Shown here in pieces: positions 1-10,535 of a DNA stretch of 64,000 nt. Under the pieces are notes generated by a model. The model saw nothing but the letters and a program-made list of their open reading frames with translations. It made no database searches and was not told the DNA's origin. Source of the stretch: Nostoc sp. CHAB 5834 (lineage in GTDB: Bacteria; Cyanobacteriota; Cyanobacteriia; Cyanobacteriales; Nostocaceae); assembly GCA_020829485.1 (NCBI GenBank), contig JAIVFU010000024.1, positions 1-64,000 on the forward strand, given 5' to 3'. Position 1 is the first letter of the stretch, and each line of letters begins with the position of its first letter. A program made the translations under genes and the position numbers.

Positions 1-1
1 C

Positions 2-85
2 GTGATTGGTGGTATTCAAGCTAGAGGGGAAAAAGGAAACTACAGTACACAACGTATTAAATTTAGCTCTAACAGTTCTGGTTAA
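2..85 (+). CDS. 3' end of an unidentified gene (partial)
   Basis: An open frame enters from the left edge and ends in TAA at 83-85, encoding a 27-residue tail (VIGGIQARGEKGNYSTQRIK, then FSSNSSG). It is in-frame back to the window edge and lies 48 bp before ligA on the same strand. The tail is too short to assign. It could also be a chance open frame. Confidence 0.4.
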   Translation: MIGGIQARGEKGNYSTQRIKFSSNSSG

Positions 86-106
86 CTTTTCGTTACATAG
101 TTATGA

Positions 107-2170
<2,064 letters not shown>

Positions 2171-2430
2171 TGTATATTTGGCAAACCCGTCACACTCATT
2201 AATTGTTAACGTTTATCACCCTTAGCTTAGGAAGTTTTCAGGCTTTTCTTAATTATCCTGCGATGCCTACGGCGGTAAACTACGTAAATAGACCATGCTG
2301 TAGAGAACAATAGACATCTCCGAAAAAGAATGTAGAGACGTAGCAGTGCTACGTCTCTACAAGCAGTGCTACGTCTCTACAAGGTTTTGGGTAACGCATA
2401 TTTAATTTCTGGAGATGTCTAATGATCATT
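2171..2430. repeat. Intergenic repeats (GTAGAGACGTAGCA type)
   Basis: No gene is seen. At about 2330-2382 there are inverted and tandem copies of TAGAGACGTAGCA / TGCTACGTCTCTAC, a common palindromic cyanobacterial intergenic repeat. Confidence 0.6.
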
Positions 2431-2627
2431 GGTGTCAACTTAAGCTAAAATACATGTCCCACAGGCGTTTTACCCCCCTTAATCCCCTCTTAGAAAGGGG
2501 GGAAAAAGAAATCTAGTTCCCTCCCCAATGCATCGGGGAGGGTTAGGGTGGGGTGACGCGGTGAGTGATGGAAAATTAGAGAACTGAATATCACATCTCG
2601 ACAAGGGTTTCACGTTAAGTTGACACC
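2431..2627 (-). repeat. MITE-like repeat, family 1, copy A
   Basis: A 197-bp element bounded by a perfect 13-bp terminal inverted repeat, GGTGTCAACTTAA at 2431-2443 and TTAAGTTGACACC at 2615-2627. The interior has CCCCTT/AAGGGG and CCCTCCCC/GGGGAGGG palindromes and the string GTGGGGTGACGCGGTGAGTGATGG. Related copies lie at 6916-7103, 37206-37580 and 61097-61377, in the opposite orientation. The right-flanking sequence GAGCAATGCTGTGCCCTTAC is shared with the 37-kb copy. It has no coding capacity, so mobilisation would need a transposase in trans. Confidence 0.75.
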
Positions 2628-2864
2628 CATGAGCAATGCTGTGCCCTTACAAAAGATATAATTTTTAACCTTATTTATTCTTAACTAATTTCAGTACAAG
2701 AGTTAACTTAACACCTCGGTTCTTTCCAAATTTTAAGCATAATTGATAATATTGATAGCGATGCTTGCGGTGGGCAAAGCCAACGGGTTCGACTCTGAAC
2801 CCTAATAGATCATTTACCCTAAAAATTGTTAAAGGAAAATTTGGAGCTTTATTAAATAAAATCA

Positions 2865-3095
2865 ATGTCTGAACAAAAGCCTGTAAGCCCGTGGAACTAC
2901 AAACCTTGGTGGTGTCAGCCTTGGTCTATAGTTCTCACAGGAGTAACACTGATTAGTGGTAGCTGGTTACTATTTAAAACTATCTGGCTAACAGTTCTCG
3001 TCTCCATCCCTGTAGTAACGTGGATGGGATTTTTTGTGTTGTTTTGGCCACAATTAATGATTCGCAGTGGGATTTTGGAGTCGTATAAGGACTAA
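2865..3095 (+). CDS. Small two-helix membrane protein (DUF6737-like)
   Basis: A 76-aa protein that starts MSEQKPVSPWNYKPWWCQPW and then has two hydrophobic segments (about residues 22-42 and 44-66). The Trp/Pro-rich WWCQPW motif before a helical hairpin resembles small cyanobacterial membrane proteins that I recall under DUF6737. It has no obvious operon partner. Function is unknown, and location in the cytoplasmic or thylakoid membrane is inferred from hydrophobicity. Confidence 0.75.
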   Translation: MSEQKPVSPWNYKPWWCQPWSIVLTGVTLISGSWLLFKTIWLTVLVSIPVVTWMGFFVLFWPQLMIRSGILESYKD

Positions 3096-3334
3096 TTCGA
3101 GTAAAACGTCCGAATATTCCTATGTTATTACCTAGTTGTTTGGAACGCGGTGCGACTACACCGCGCCATTGCTTGCGACAGTTGCGTAAGTCCTGATTAA
3201 GGAATAAGAATTAAATAACATACAATTTATGTCCGACAGCTTACCTCACCCTCAATCCCTCTTCTTATAAAGGAGAGGGAAGGTAAATACAGGATGAAGT
3301 TTTGCATTTTATTTAATTCACGTTCCTAAGCAGA

Positions 3335-4813
3335 TTACTGCAATCCATAAAGAGCTAAATCGAGAGTACCTGCTGAAGTTGGAGAATAAGCGATATCTAG
3401 AGAAACACTAGCTTCTATCGTCTGAGTACCACCAATTATAGGAGTTGTACTACCTGCTGCAAAAGCTCTATCTGCTCCTAAATTAAACACTAAAGGAGAT
3501 GGTGTAGGATTGCTAGTTGAGTTAATATCAATGTCAATAATCGCTCCGGGGGTTAACTGCAAGGTACTAAAAACAGCCCCAGCTTGAGCTTGAGCGTCTT
3601 TAACAGCTTCGCTAAGAACCTGCAAGCGTGCCTGCTGCAATGCTTCGTCTGAGGCAGTGAAGCTTATATTCTGTATTAGATTTGCGCCTGCTTGGATAGC
3701 TGTATCAATTGCTGCCCCAGCTTGATCTGTTGGTAACTCAAACTGAAGTGTGTTGATTCCTCTAAAGCCAGTTAGGGTTTGAGTATTATTTTCAAAGCTA
3801 AAGACGGGATTTAGTTGAATAGATGTAGTTTGAAGTTCTTGCGCCCCAAGCTTTTGCAGCGCATCAACTACTGCTGTTGAACGTTGAGCAACTTCTTCTT
3901 GAACTTCGGTTGCGGTTTTTCCCTCTACTTGAATTCCCAATTGCACCTCAGTTAAGGTAGTGGGAACAGTAACCTTTCCTTGACCGGTGACTTCCAATAT
4001 CTGAGGAGTGTTTGGATTAGTGCTACCAGTCAGGGGATCGATAATCCCAAGAGCCTGCCTAATCGCACTTGTGAGATTATTAGTAGCGGAAGCGAGAGTG
4101 CCTGCTGAATTCGGAGAATAACCGATATCTAGAGAAACGCTAGCTTCTATCGTCTGAGGGCTACCAATTATAGGAGTTGTAGTATCTGCTGCAAAAGATG
4201 CCCTATTTGCTACTTCAAACACCAAAGGAGATGGGCTAGGATTATCAGCTGAGTTAATATCAATGTCAATAATCTTTCCGGGGGTTAACTGCAAGGTACT
4301 AAAAACAGTCTCAGCTTGAGCTTGAGCGTCTTTAACAGCTTCGCTAAGAACCTGCAAGCGTGCCTGCTGCAATGCTTCGTCTGAGGCAGTAAAGTTTATA
4401 TTCTGTATTAGATTTGCGCCTGCTTGGATAGCTGTGTCAATTGCTCCTCCAGCTTGATCTGTTGGTAACTCAAACTGAAGTGTGTTGATTCCTCTAAAGC
4501 CAGTTAGGGTTTGAGTATTATTTTCAAAGCTAAAGACGGGATTTAGTTGAATAGATGTAGTTTGAAGTTCTTGCGCCCCAAGCTTTTGCAGCGCATCAAC
4601 TACTGCTGTTGAACGTTGAGCAACTTCTTCTTGAACTTCGGTTGCGGTTTTTCCCTCTACTTGAATTCCCAATTGCACCTCAGTTAAGGTAGTGGGAACC
4701 GTTACCTCTCCTTGACCGGTGACTTCCAATATCTGAGCAGGAGCAGTGTTTGGATTAGTGCCACTAATCAGAGGAGCGATGATCACAAGAGTTTGATTAT
4801 CTGTGTTAGCCAT
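3335..4813 (-). CDS. SIMPL (DUF541) domain protein, internally duplicated
   Basis: About 492 aa when started at the ATG at 4811-4813, which has a clear AAGGAG ribosome site 6 nt upstream; a longer frame to 4897 lacks such a site. Two SIMPL/DUF541 domains (about residues 28-245 and 272-492) are near-identical, repeating at 732 bp (244 codons), each starting ILEVTGQG and including VQLGIQVEGKTATEVQEEVA. SIMPL proteins usually have one domain and are periplasmic. This one shows no convincing signal peptide. Its function is not known. It sits just downstream of the TnpB element. Confidence 0.85.
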   Translation of the reverse strand: MANTDNQTLVIIAPLISGTNPNTAPAQILEVTGQGEVTVPTTLTEVQLGIQVEGKTATEVQEEVAQRSTAVVDALQKLGAQELQTTSIQLNPVFSFENNTQTLTGFRGINTLQFELPTDQAGGAIDTAIQAGANLIQNINFTASDEALQQARLQVLSEAVKDAQAQAETVFSTLQLTPGKIIDIDINSADNPSPSPLVFEVANRASFAADTTTPIIGSPQTIEASVSLDIGYSPNSAGTLASATNNLTSAIRQALGIIDPLTGSTNPNTPQILEVTGQGKVTVPTTLTEVQLGIQVEGKTATEVQEEVAQRSTAVVDALQKLGAQELQTTSIQLNPVFSFENNTQTLTGFRGINTLQFELPTDQAGAAIDTAIQAGANLIQNISFTASDEALQQARLQVLSEAVKDAQAQAGAVFSTLQLTPGAIIDIDINSTSNPTPSPLVFNLGADRAFAAGSTTPIIGGTQTIEASVSLDIAYSPTSAGTLDLALYGLQ

Positions 4814-4926
4814 CTTGTTCTCCTTGCTTAAATTAATGATGTTTGAAATCTGTTGATGTTTTAATCTTAGGGATGTCTGAAAAGTAAGAAAGCCCACTTA
4901 ACGGTATCCTGTCAGTAATTGACACT

Positions 4927-4956
4927 CCCCACCTTATGAGTACATTGAAGGTGGGG
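4927..4956 (-). repeat. Right-end hairpin of the TnpB element
   Basis: A perfect 9-bp stem, CCCCACCTT (4927-4935) and AAGGTGGGG (4948-4956), overlaps the tnpB stop codon. IS200/IS605 elements end in subterminal hairpins that TnpA recognises, and the guide RNA of TnpB normally covers this right end. The same CCCCACC-type hairpin recurs at the other end of the element. Confidence 0.7.
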
Positions 4957-6148
4957 ATTCTACATTCACCGTCAGAACTTGCTCTAGCAGATTTACACCA
5001 ACTAGCGTAGAGGTTCCAACTCCTGTAGCGTTACTTTGGGTATGCCCTACCCTAGCTTTTGCAAGACTCAGAATATTTTTTGCAGCGTTAACATCCCTTT
5101 GCAACTCACATCCACAACTACATTTATGGGTACGAGTTGAAAGAGATTTTTTAACAATTATTCCGCAATCACTACATTTTTGAGATGTCATTTTAGGATT
5201 AACGGCAACAACAGTACTGTTAAATTTGACTGCAAAATATTCTAACCAATGACGGAAAAGACCCCAAGAGACATCATTAATACTCTTGGCTAGACAGTGA
5301 TTTAAAACCATGTTCTTAACACTTAAGTCTTCATAGGCTACTAAGCTGTTAAGCTTGCATACGCAGCGTCCCAGTCTCTTGGAATGCTCATTACGTTGCC
5401 TACTTACTCTTAAATGTTTCCGAGCATATCTCTGTCTTGCTATCTGTCGTTGATTCTTTCCTTTCTCTTTTTTATAGATTTGACGTTGAGCGTGTTTAAT
5501 TGCTTTATCAGCTTTTCTTAAAAATCTAGGATTCTCTTCATGATTGCCATTTGAATCTGAATAGAAAAACTCCAGTCCAACGTCTAGACCTATTTCACCA
5601 TCACCTATTCTTGGTTCTAAAACAACTTCTATTTCCAAACAAAATTGGACGTAAAAGCCATCAGCACGTTTAACAATTCTGACTCGTTTGATGCAGTTAA
5701 CTGGATATCCGTGAATGTCCCACTTGCCCAACAGCTTGAGTTCACCAATGCCTTTTTTATCGGTAAAGGTGATTCGTCTTTTACTCTGATGTAAAGACCA
5801 TCCACAGGTCTTGTACTCAACTGAACGGTTGTCATGCTGGAACCTGGGATAACCTTTTTTACCTAACTTTGTTTTCTTGCAGTTGTCGTAAAATCTTGAT
5901 ATTGCTGTCCAGGCCCTTTCGGTTGCAGACTGACAAGCCATTGAATTTAGTTCTTCAACAAATTTAAACTCTTTCCGTAGTGCTGTAGAGTAATTATTTA
6001 AAGCTATTTTGTTAATTTTTGACTCTCTTGGTGCATCCATCCAAAAACGGATAGCTTTATTTCTAATGAATTGAGTCGTCTGAATAGCTTCCTCAATAGC
6101 AATTGCCTGTTGTTTGCTTACTACTGCTTTGTACTCTAAAACTAGCAC
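4934..6148 (-). CDS. tnpB: RNA-guided endonuclease TnpB (IS200/IS605 OrfB)
   Basis: A 404-aa protein, typical TnpB length. The N-terminal helix-turn-helix (OrfB_HTH) region is followed by a RuvC-like nuclease: catalytic Asp in IGLDVGLEFF (near residue 195), Glu in AYEDLSV (near residue 275), and a zinc ribbon CSDCG...CSCGC followed by QRDVNAAKN with the third acidic residue. All catalytic positions are present, so the enzyme looks intact. TnpB cleaves DNA guided by an RNA made from the element's right end, promoting transposon retention. No tnpA is present, so mobility would depend on a TnpA elsewhere. A small RHH gene lies divergently upstream. Confidence 0.93.
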   Translation of the reverse strand: MLVLEYKAVVSKQQAIAIEEAIQTTQFIRNKAIRFWMDAPRESKINKIALNNYSTALRKEFKFVEELNSMACQSATERAWTAISRFYDNCKKTKLGKKGYPRFQHDNRSVEYKTCGWSLHQSKRRITFTDKKGIGELKLLGKWDIHGYPVNCIKRVRIVKRADGFYVQFCLEIEVVLEPRIGDGEIGLDVGLEFFYSDSNGNHEENPRFLRKADKAIKHAQRQIYKKEKGKNQRQIARQRYARKHLRVSRQRNEHSKRLGRCVCKLNSLVAYEDLSVKNMVLNHCLAKSINDVSWGLFRHWLEYFAVKFNSTVVAVNPKMTSQKCSDCGIIVKKSLSTRTHKCSCGCELQRDVNAAKNILSLAKARVGHTQSNATGVGTSTLVGVNLLEQVLTVNVESPPSMYS

Positions 6149-6210
6149 TACCTATCACCTCCTTGTTTTTGTTATACTCTGATTATAGAGTATATTTTGG
6201 AGTATATCAA

Positions 6211-6354
6211 GTGCCTAGACAAAGAAAAATGCAGTTTAATGTGACCGAAGAGGAATATCAGATTATCAAGGAATATTCGGAACAAAAACAGCTATCTATG
6301 GCGGAAATCCTTAGAGATTATATTAAAACTCTCACGTTGCCACCCAAGAAATAG
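6211..6354 (+). CDS. Small ribbon-helix-helix protein next to tnpB
   Basis: A 47-aa protein starting at the GTG at 6211, with GGAG 10 nt upstream. MQFNVTEEEYQIIKEYSEQK, followed by MAEILRDYI, has the CopG/Arc beta-strand then two-helix pattern. An upstream in-frame ATG at 6103 would overlap the start of tnpB antisense and lacks a good ribosome site. It is divergent from tnpB with about 60 bp between starts and inside the hairpin-bounded element. It probably binds DNA and may repress the divergent promoter; this is inferred from position. A second gene of this type sits at 11902. Confidence 0.7.
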   Translation: MPRQRKMQFNVTEEEYQIIKEYSEQKQLSMAEILRDYIKTLTLPPKK

Positions 6355-6435
6355 CTCATTCCTCATACATCTGTTCTTTGTCTTACTTGCGGTAAAAATT
6401 AATTACAGATGTAATCGTCAATCGCCGCCTTACAT

Positions 6436-6458
6436 CCCCACCGTATAGACGGATGGGG
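6436..6458 (-). repeat. Left-end hairpin of the TnpB element
   Basis: CCCCACCGT, then ATAG, then ACGGATGGGG folds into a 9-bp stem with one bulged A. It lies about 80 bp beyond the RHH gene and mirrors the CCCCACCTT hairpin at 4927. The element therefore spans roughly 4910-6480. Confidence 0.6.
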
Positions 6459-6915
6459 TATTACGGCGCTCAGATAAAAAGACTTAACTATGACAGCGTT
6501 ACCAGAGCCATGAATCTATCATACCTAAGTAACTTCACTTAATAGCAGTGGGAATTGTTAATCGGGACTAAGACATGATTCCAGCTGATGGAGAAGGTGA
6601 GAGCCGGACTGGTACAGCAAGCGCAGAGATGATCCAGACTGTGCTGCAAAGTTAAGCGATCGCTCAAGCAGATGGTCAAAAGAGGCAGGGGAGCAGGGGG
6701 CAGGGAGCAAGGGGGAAAACTGAGACGGAGCTTGTACTCCGCCCCAGTAGGAGCGCCCTAGAAGGGCGGGGCTTCATACCCATGTTCCGCTCCGCTCCAC
6801 GGCTCCAGGGCAGGGCTTGCTCCCCCAGCTAAGAAGCCCCCTGCCCCTCCGCTTCTTCGGTGAGAAGAAGCAAGAAGATGCCCAAGGCGAAGCACTAAAA
6901 GCACTTGCAAAAGGA
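6459..6915. other. Non-coding stretch with short repeats
   Basis: No convincing gene. It holds GGGGCAGGGAGCAAGGGGG-type repeats near 6688-6720, a GCCCTAGAAGGGCGGGGC palindrome near 6754-6771, and decayed repeat DNA leading into the family-1 element. An open frame at 6817-7044 consists entirely of repeat sequence. Confidence 0.5.
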
Positions 6916-7103
6916 AACGTCGAAATCGTTTGTCGAGACGTGATATTCAGTTCTCTAGCTTTCCATCACTCACCGCGTCACCCCACCCTAACCCTCCCCG
7001 ATGCATTGGGGAGGGAACTGGATTTCTTTTTCCCCCCTTTCTAAGGGGGGATTAAGGGGGGTAAAACGCCTGTGGGACATGAATTTTAGTTTAAGTTGAC
7101 ACC
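6916..7103 (+). repeat. MITE-like repeat, family 1, copy B
   Basis: It shares the core TTTCCATCACTCACCGCG, the CCCTCCCC/GGGGAGGG palindrome and GGGTAAAACGCCTGTGGGAC with the other copies, and ends in TTAAGTTGACACC (7091-7103). The left terminal inverted repeat is degraded (begins near CGTCGAAATCGTTTGTCGAG), so this copy looks end-truncated. Confidence 0.7.
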
Positions 7104-7370
7104 AATGAGCATTGCTGTGCCCCTACAATAGATGTGGTTGAAATAAATGAAAACTACTGTAAAGCTTTCTAAGTGTAGGGCTTTCGTCAGTAGAAAATCG
7201 GTTTTTCAACTTAGGGAACTAGGGCGATCGCGCATTTTTATTTTTGCTGTGAGTCTGCTTGGTTGCCTATTGGTGATCTTAAAGAGCGTGGAGAGTTCAG
7301 AAGCTCACACCCCTCTTTAAATTAATGAATTATCAATTATGAATTGCTTTGACACCATGCCTGCCAAGTG
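7104..7370. other. Non-coding stretch upstream of the convergent thioredoxin gene end
   Basis: Sequence flanking the repeat (GAGCATTGCTGTGCCCCTAC), then unique DNA. An open plus-strand stretch near 7147-7318 (ATGAAAACTACTGTAAAGC..., containing hydrophobic codons and ending in TAA) encodes about 56 residues with one hydrophobic segment. It has no recognisable family and I do not call it a gene. Confidence 0.35.
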
Positions 7371-7961
7371 TTAATTTACCACTTGGCTCCCATGACTGCG
7401 AGGATCATCTTGATTAGCCGTTGGTGCTACTGGGGCTGAAAATTTGGAAACTTTCCCGCTAGCTTGAGCATAAGGGAGAGACGAACCAGTAACTAAAGCT
7501 TCTAAGTTGCTAGCCATAATCGTCCGGGGTTGATCGCCGATCGCTTGGGCTATGGTTTCTCCTTGCTGACTCAAAAATACAAAATGGGGAATCCCATCTA
7601 CCCGATATTTCAGCATCTCTGGTAGCCACTTGGTATTATCCACATTCAGCATCACAAAATTCATCTTGTCAGCATACTCTGTTTCTAGTTGAGTAATATC
7701 TGGTGCCATTTTCTGACAGACAGTACACCAATCAGCATAAAACTCTACTAGAGATGGTTTGCCGTTGCTGATTGCTACTTCTAGCGGTGTGGACGTATCA
7801 CTTAACTTGGCTAGAGTTGCCGAAGTTGTTTCAGTTCGCAATCCTAAGACGAGGGCAACGCTAAGAGCGATCGCTACCATTACAATTAAAAAGTTTCTCA
7901 AACGCTTCCCTAAGTTGGATTCAGGCTTATCGGGAGAATTAACAGGTGAATCAGTACTCAT
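7371..7961 (-). CDS. txlA: Membrane-anchored thioredoxin-like protein (TxlA/HCF164 type)
   Basis: 196 aa: a short cytoplasmic N-terminus, one membrane helix at about residues 22-42, then a thioredoxin domain with active site WCTVC (Cys79, Cys82) and the cis-proline region GIPHF. This matches the TxlA/HCF164 family, which passes reducing equivalents across the thylakoid membrane for photosynthetic complex assembly such as cytochrome b6f. The domain is expected on the lumenal/periplasmic side. The C-terminal tail after residue 170 is low complexity. It stands alone and is divergent from the secreted-protein gene at 8094. Confidence 0.88.
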   Translation of the reverse strand: MSTDSPVNSPDKPESNLGKRLRNFLIVMVAIALSVALVLGLRTETTSATLAKLSDTSTPLEVAISNGKPSLVEFYADWCTVCQKMAPDITQLETEYADKMNFVMLNVDNTKWLPEMLKYRVDGIPHFVFLSQQGETIAQAIGDQPRTIMASNLEALVTGSSLPYAQASGKVSKFSAPVAPTANQDDPRSHGSQVVN

Positions 7962-8093
7962 AACAGAATTATTAAAACTTATTAAGTAATTTCTTCTTTA
8001 GTTTAGCTGACTCTAGCCGCTCTTAAATACGTAATTTAATCTTCAAAATGGGTATTACAAAAATAGTGCTTTAGATGAAATAGGTTTTAAAAA

Positions 8094-8642
8094 ATGATTT
8101 TAAGCTTCAGAAATACCAGTGCTGTGTGTGCCATATTTTTATTAGTCAACGTTGGCAGCTTTCACACATCAGCCATAGCTACTGTAAATAAGCTGATAGC
8201 ACAGCAGAGTAAAACCCAGCCACACCCAGTTTTTAAATCTATTTTGCCCAAGTTAAAGCAAAAGACTCAGATTCGTATTCTATTGCCGAAGTTTATTCCT
8301 GAGTCGGATGGGGAAAATCCAATTTACGCGATTATAGAAGCTGCTACGCAAAAAAAGTACGAAATTTTACTGGGTTTCAGTCCCGATTGTACTGGTGGAA
8401 CTGCCTGTCGTTTGGGCGTTGTTTATGCTGAAGCAGTAACCCGCAAAACACCCCAACTTACAGGTAAACCTATATCCTTAGCTAAGGGTATCACTGGGTA
8501 TTTTGTGGATTTTACTTGTGGTGCTAATTGCTCAGATGCTACCTTGACTTGGAGACAACAGGGTGTGCAATATATTGTTGGTTTAAAAGCAGGCGAACGC
8601 ACTTCTTTGATAAAAATGGCTAATTCTGCGATTAATCCCTAG
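8094..8642 (+). CDS. Secreted hypothetical protein
   Basis: 182 aa. The N-terminus (MILSFRNTSAVCAIFLLVNV) followed by a small-residue stretch ending SAIA looks like a Sec signal peptide, with cleavage near residue 30. The mature part has four cysteines (CTGGTAC and CGANC) that could form two disulfides. I do not recognise the family. It is monocistronic, with a terminator-like hairpin between it and the convergent ExoD-like gene. Confidence 0.75.
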   Translation: MILSFRNTSAVCAIFLLVNVGSFHTSAIATVNKLIAQQSKTQPHPVFKSILPKLKQKTQIRILLPKFIPESDGENPIYAIIEAATQKKYEILLGFSPDCTGGTACRLGVVYAEAVTRKTPQLTGKPISLAKGITGYFVDFTCGANCSDATLTWRQQGVQYIVGLKAGERTSLIKMANSAINP

Positions 8643-8722
8643 CTAAGATCAGAGTCTGATTTTACTTCCCAGCTAAAGAGCCGTGGCAATCAAGAAAAAG
8701 AGGAGATTTTCTAGGAACAGAT

Positions 8723-8766
8723 AGAGGTTGATATTTAAGAAAATCATCATGGTATTATCAACCTCT
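8723..8766. terminator. Hairpin between convergent genes
   Basis: AGAGGTTGATA (8723-8733) pairs perfectly with TATCAACCTCT (8756-8766). It lies midway between the stop codons at 8642 (+) and 8785 (-), so it is a plausible bidirectional terminator. There is no strong T-tract. Confidence 0.5.
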
Positions 8767-8784
8767 GGTGTTAATATGTCATTC

Positions 8785-9135
8785 TCAGCTTAGACGAGGA
8801 CGAGCGATCGCTTCAATTCTTTTTAACCAAGGAATCCCTGCCTTCAAAAACTTCTGAACTGTTGTAAGTTGGATAGGATGATTCATCATCTGCTTGGGTA
8901 GCCAGGGGGTTTTAGCACCGGTGATTAGCTGTATCGCTAATAGAAAAATCAGGATGCCGAAAGGAGTTGAGTATCCCGGTGCTGGAACTGGCAAAGCTGA
9001 AGGTAGAGACAGGATAACCAGCAAAAATCCAAAAATTCTTTCTTTTGCTAATAGTAAAATCTCTGCCAAAGTTACTTTTGAAGGTCGTTCTACCTGAAAA
9101 AAATAGCGTTCCAATTCCTTAGATAGTCTAGCCAT
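8785..9135 (-). CDS. ExoD-like membrane protein, short form
   Basis: 116 aa matching the N-terminal half of ExoD (exopolysaccharide synthesis protein) family members: an amphipathic start, a helix around FGFLLVILSLPSALPVPAPG, the Pro/Gly-rich turn STPFGI, and a second hydrophobic segment FLLAIQLITGA. Family members are usually near 200 aa with more membrane helices after the RPR motif; here the frame ends at RPRLS. It may be a truncated allele or a naturally short variant. I see no continuation in other frames downstream. Confidence 0.65.
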   Translation of the reverse strand: MARLSKELERYFFQVERPSKVTLAEILLLAKERIFGFLLVILSLPSALPVPAPGYSTPFGILIFLLAIQLITGAKTPWLPKQMMNHPIQLTTVQKFLKAGIPWLKRIEAIARPRLS

Positions 9136-9505
9136 ATATCACCAATATTTAGCAAAATTTAGTAAAAATATACGGATATTAAGTTCATTTTATGAAGTCG
9201 AATAATAAACAAAATCTATTTTTTAGCTTTCAACAATATATCCACAATATATTAACGTTTAGCAATTTTTCTGAATAAAAATTAATATTAAATTTACGTA
9301 AAGTTATTGTGTAATCTTTCAAAGTATAGTGACAGATAAGTAAGTCGGTGTGAATAATTCAAACTATGTGTTTTGTAATGTAAAATTATTGTAATCCAGT
9401 TCGTAGTAAGGACTTCAGTCCTTCTTTTAGGACTAAAGTCCTTACTACAAACATGCAAATTATTTCCGCCGTCCTACTTATTACATTTTGGGGTATGTGT
9501 AGAAC
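9136..9505. repeat. AT-rich gap with a GTAGTAAGGACTT palindromic repeat
   Basis: No gene. At about 9402-9453, GTAGTAAGGACTTCAGTCCTT and its inverted partner AGGACTAAAGTCCTTACTAC form a hairpin repeat, also seen near 13402-13447 and 52142-52167. The remainder is AT-rich and may hold promoters for the two divergent flanking genes. Confidence 0.6.
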
Positions 9506-10288
9506 ATGCAAAGATATTTGAAAGTACTAAGGCTATTTTGGGGTGCTGCGATCGCAGCTGAGTTAGAGTATCGGATTAACTTTTTCATAGCTACCCTCAG
9601 CAGCTTGGGAAATCTTGTGGGTAGCCTCTTTGGATTATTCTTGTTTTACCGGACTGGTTATACTTTTAGTGGCTGGTCATGGGAAGCAGCTTTAATAGTT
9701 CTAGGAATTTTTACTTTATTACAAGGATTTTCTGCTACTTTTCTAGCGTCGAACTTGAATCGCATTGTCCGCCATGTTCAAGAAGGCACTTTAGACTTTA
9801 TATTATTAAAACCTATCCGCAGTCAGTTTTGGCTTTCCACCCATACCCTTTCACCTTGGGGACTGCCAGATATAATTTTTGGTAGTATTATTATTGGCTA
9901 CGCAGGTAAACGCCTTGGTGTAAGGATAGACGACTATCTACTTGGTGTGCTGCCGTTATTGTTCAGCTTTGTGATTCTGTACAGCCTGTGGTTTATGCTG
10001 GGAGCGACGAGTATCTGGTTCGTCAAAATATACAACGCTACCGAAGTATTACGGGGTTTATTAGAAGCTGGACGATATCCCATCGCAGCATATCCTACTA
10101 CTTACCGCTTTTTCTTCACGTTTGTGATGCCAGTAGCTTTTTTAACTACTGTACCAGCCCAAGCGCTACTGGGTCGGAGTGAAATTAGCTGGTTGGTAGG
10201 TGCGGCAATATTAGCAGTAGCTTTATTTTTCGCTTCTACTTGGTTTTGGCGATTTGCGTTGCGGTTTTATACCAGTGCTTCGAGTTAG
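9506..10288 (+). CDS. ABC-2 family transporter permease
   Basis: 260 aa with about six hydrophobic segments and the cytoplasmic motif NLNRIVRHVQEGTLDFILLKPI typical of ABC-2 permeases of the COG3694 type, usually paired with a second permease and an ATPase of the daunorubicin-resistance type. No partner subunits are adjacent, so it must pair with proteins encoded elsewhere. The substrate is not known. Confidence 0.85.
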   Translation: MQRYLKVLRLFWGAAIAAELEYRINFFIATLSSLGNLVGSLFGLFLFYRTGYTFSGWSWEAALIVLGIFTLLQGFSATFLASNLNRIVRHVQEGTLDFILLKPIRSQFWLSTHTLSPWGLPDIIFGSIIIGYAGKRLGVRIDDYLLGVLPLLFSFVILYSLWFMLGATSIWFVKIYNATEVLRGLLEAGRYPIAAYPTTYRFFFTFVMPVAFLTTVPAQALLGRSEISWLVGAAILAVALFFASTWFWRFALRFYTSASS

Positions 10289-10324
10289 AGAGCTACAGAA
10301 ACGCCTTTCAACTAATGTTGTACA

Positions 10325-10398
10325 TCGGGATGACTGGATTCGAACCAGCGGCCCCTTCGTCCCGAACGAAGTGCGCTACCAAGCTGCGCCACATCCCG
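10325..10398 (-). tRNA. tRNA-Pro (anticodon CGG)
   Basis: The minus strand folds as a cloverleaf: acceptor CGGGATG/CATCCCG, D arm GCGC...GCGC, anticodon stem CTTCG/CGAAG with loop TTCGGGA (anticodon CGG, G37), and T loop GGTTCGAATCC. The discriminator base is A and CCA is not encoded. It reads the proline codon CCG. Confidence 0.95.
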
Positions 10399-10535
10399 CC
10401 ATAAAAATGCCATTGTAAATTAAGAATATCATAACCCGTGCCAAATGACAGAATTACATCTATATAATGATCACTTCATCCAAGGCTTTGCTTGCTACGA
10501 TTAAATTTGTATAACTCTAGTGGTAAAAGCGGATT

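Noticed and set aside
2330..2382. Possible CRISPR-like array of TACGTCTCTACAAGCAGTGC
   Set aside because: Only two or three direct units without spacers and no cas genes; it is a palindromic intergenic repeat.
2671..2865. Minus-strand 64-residue open frame next to the DUF6737-like gene
   Set aside because: TTG start without a ribosome site and no recognisable pattern; overlaps the probable promoter of the plus-strand gene.
6817..7044. 75-residue open frame after the TnpB element
   Set aside because: Made of family-1 repeat DNA and low-complexity repeats.
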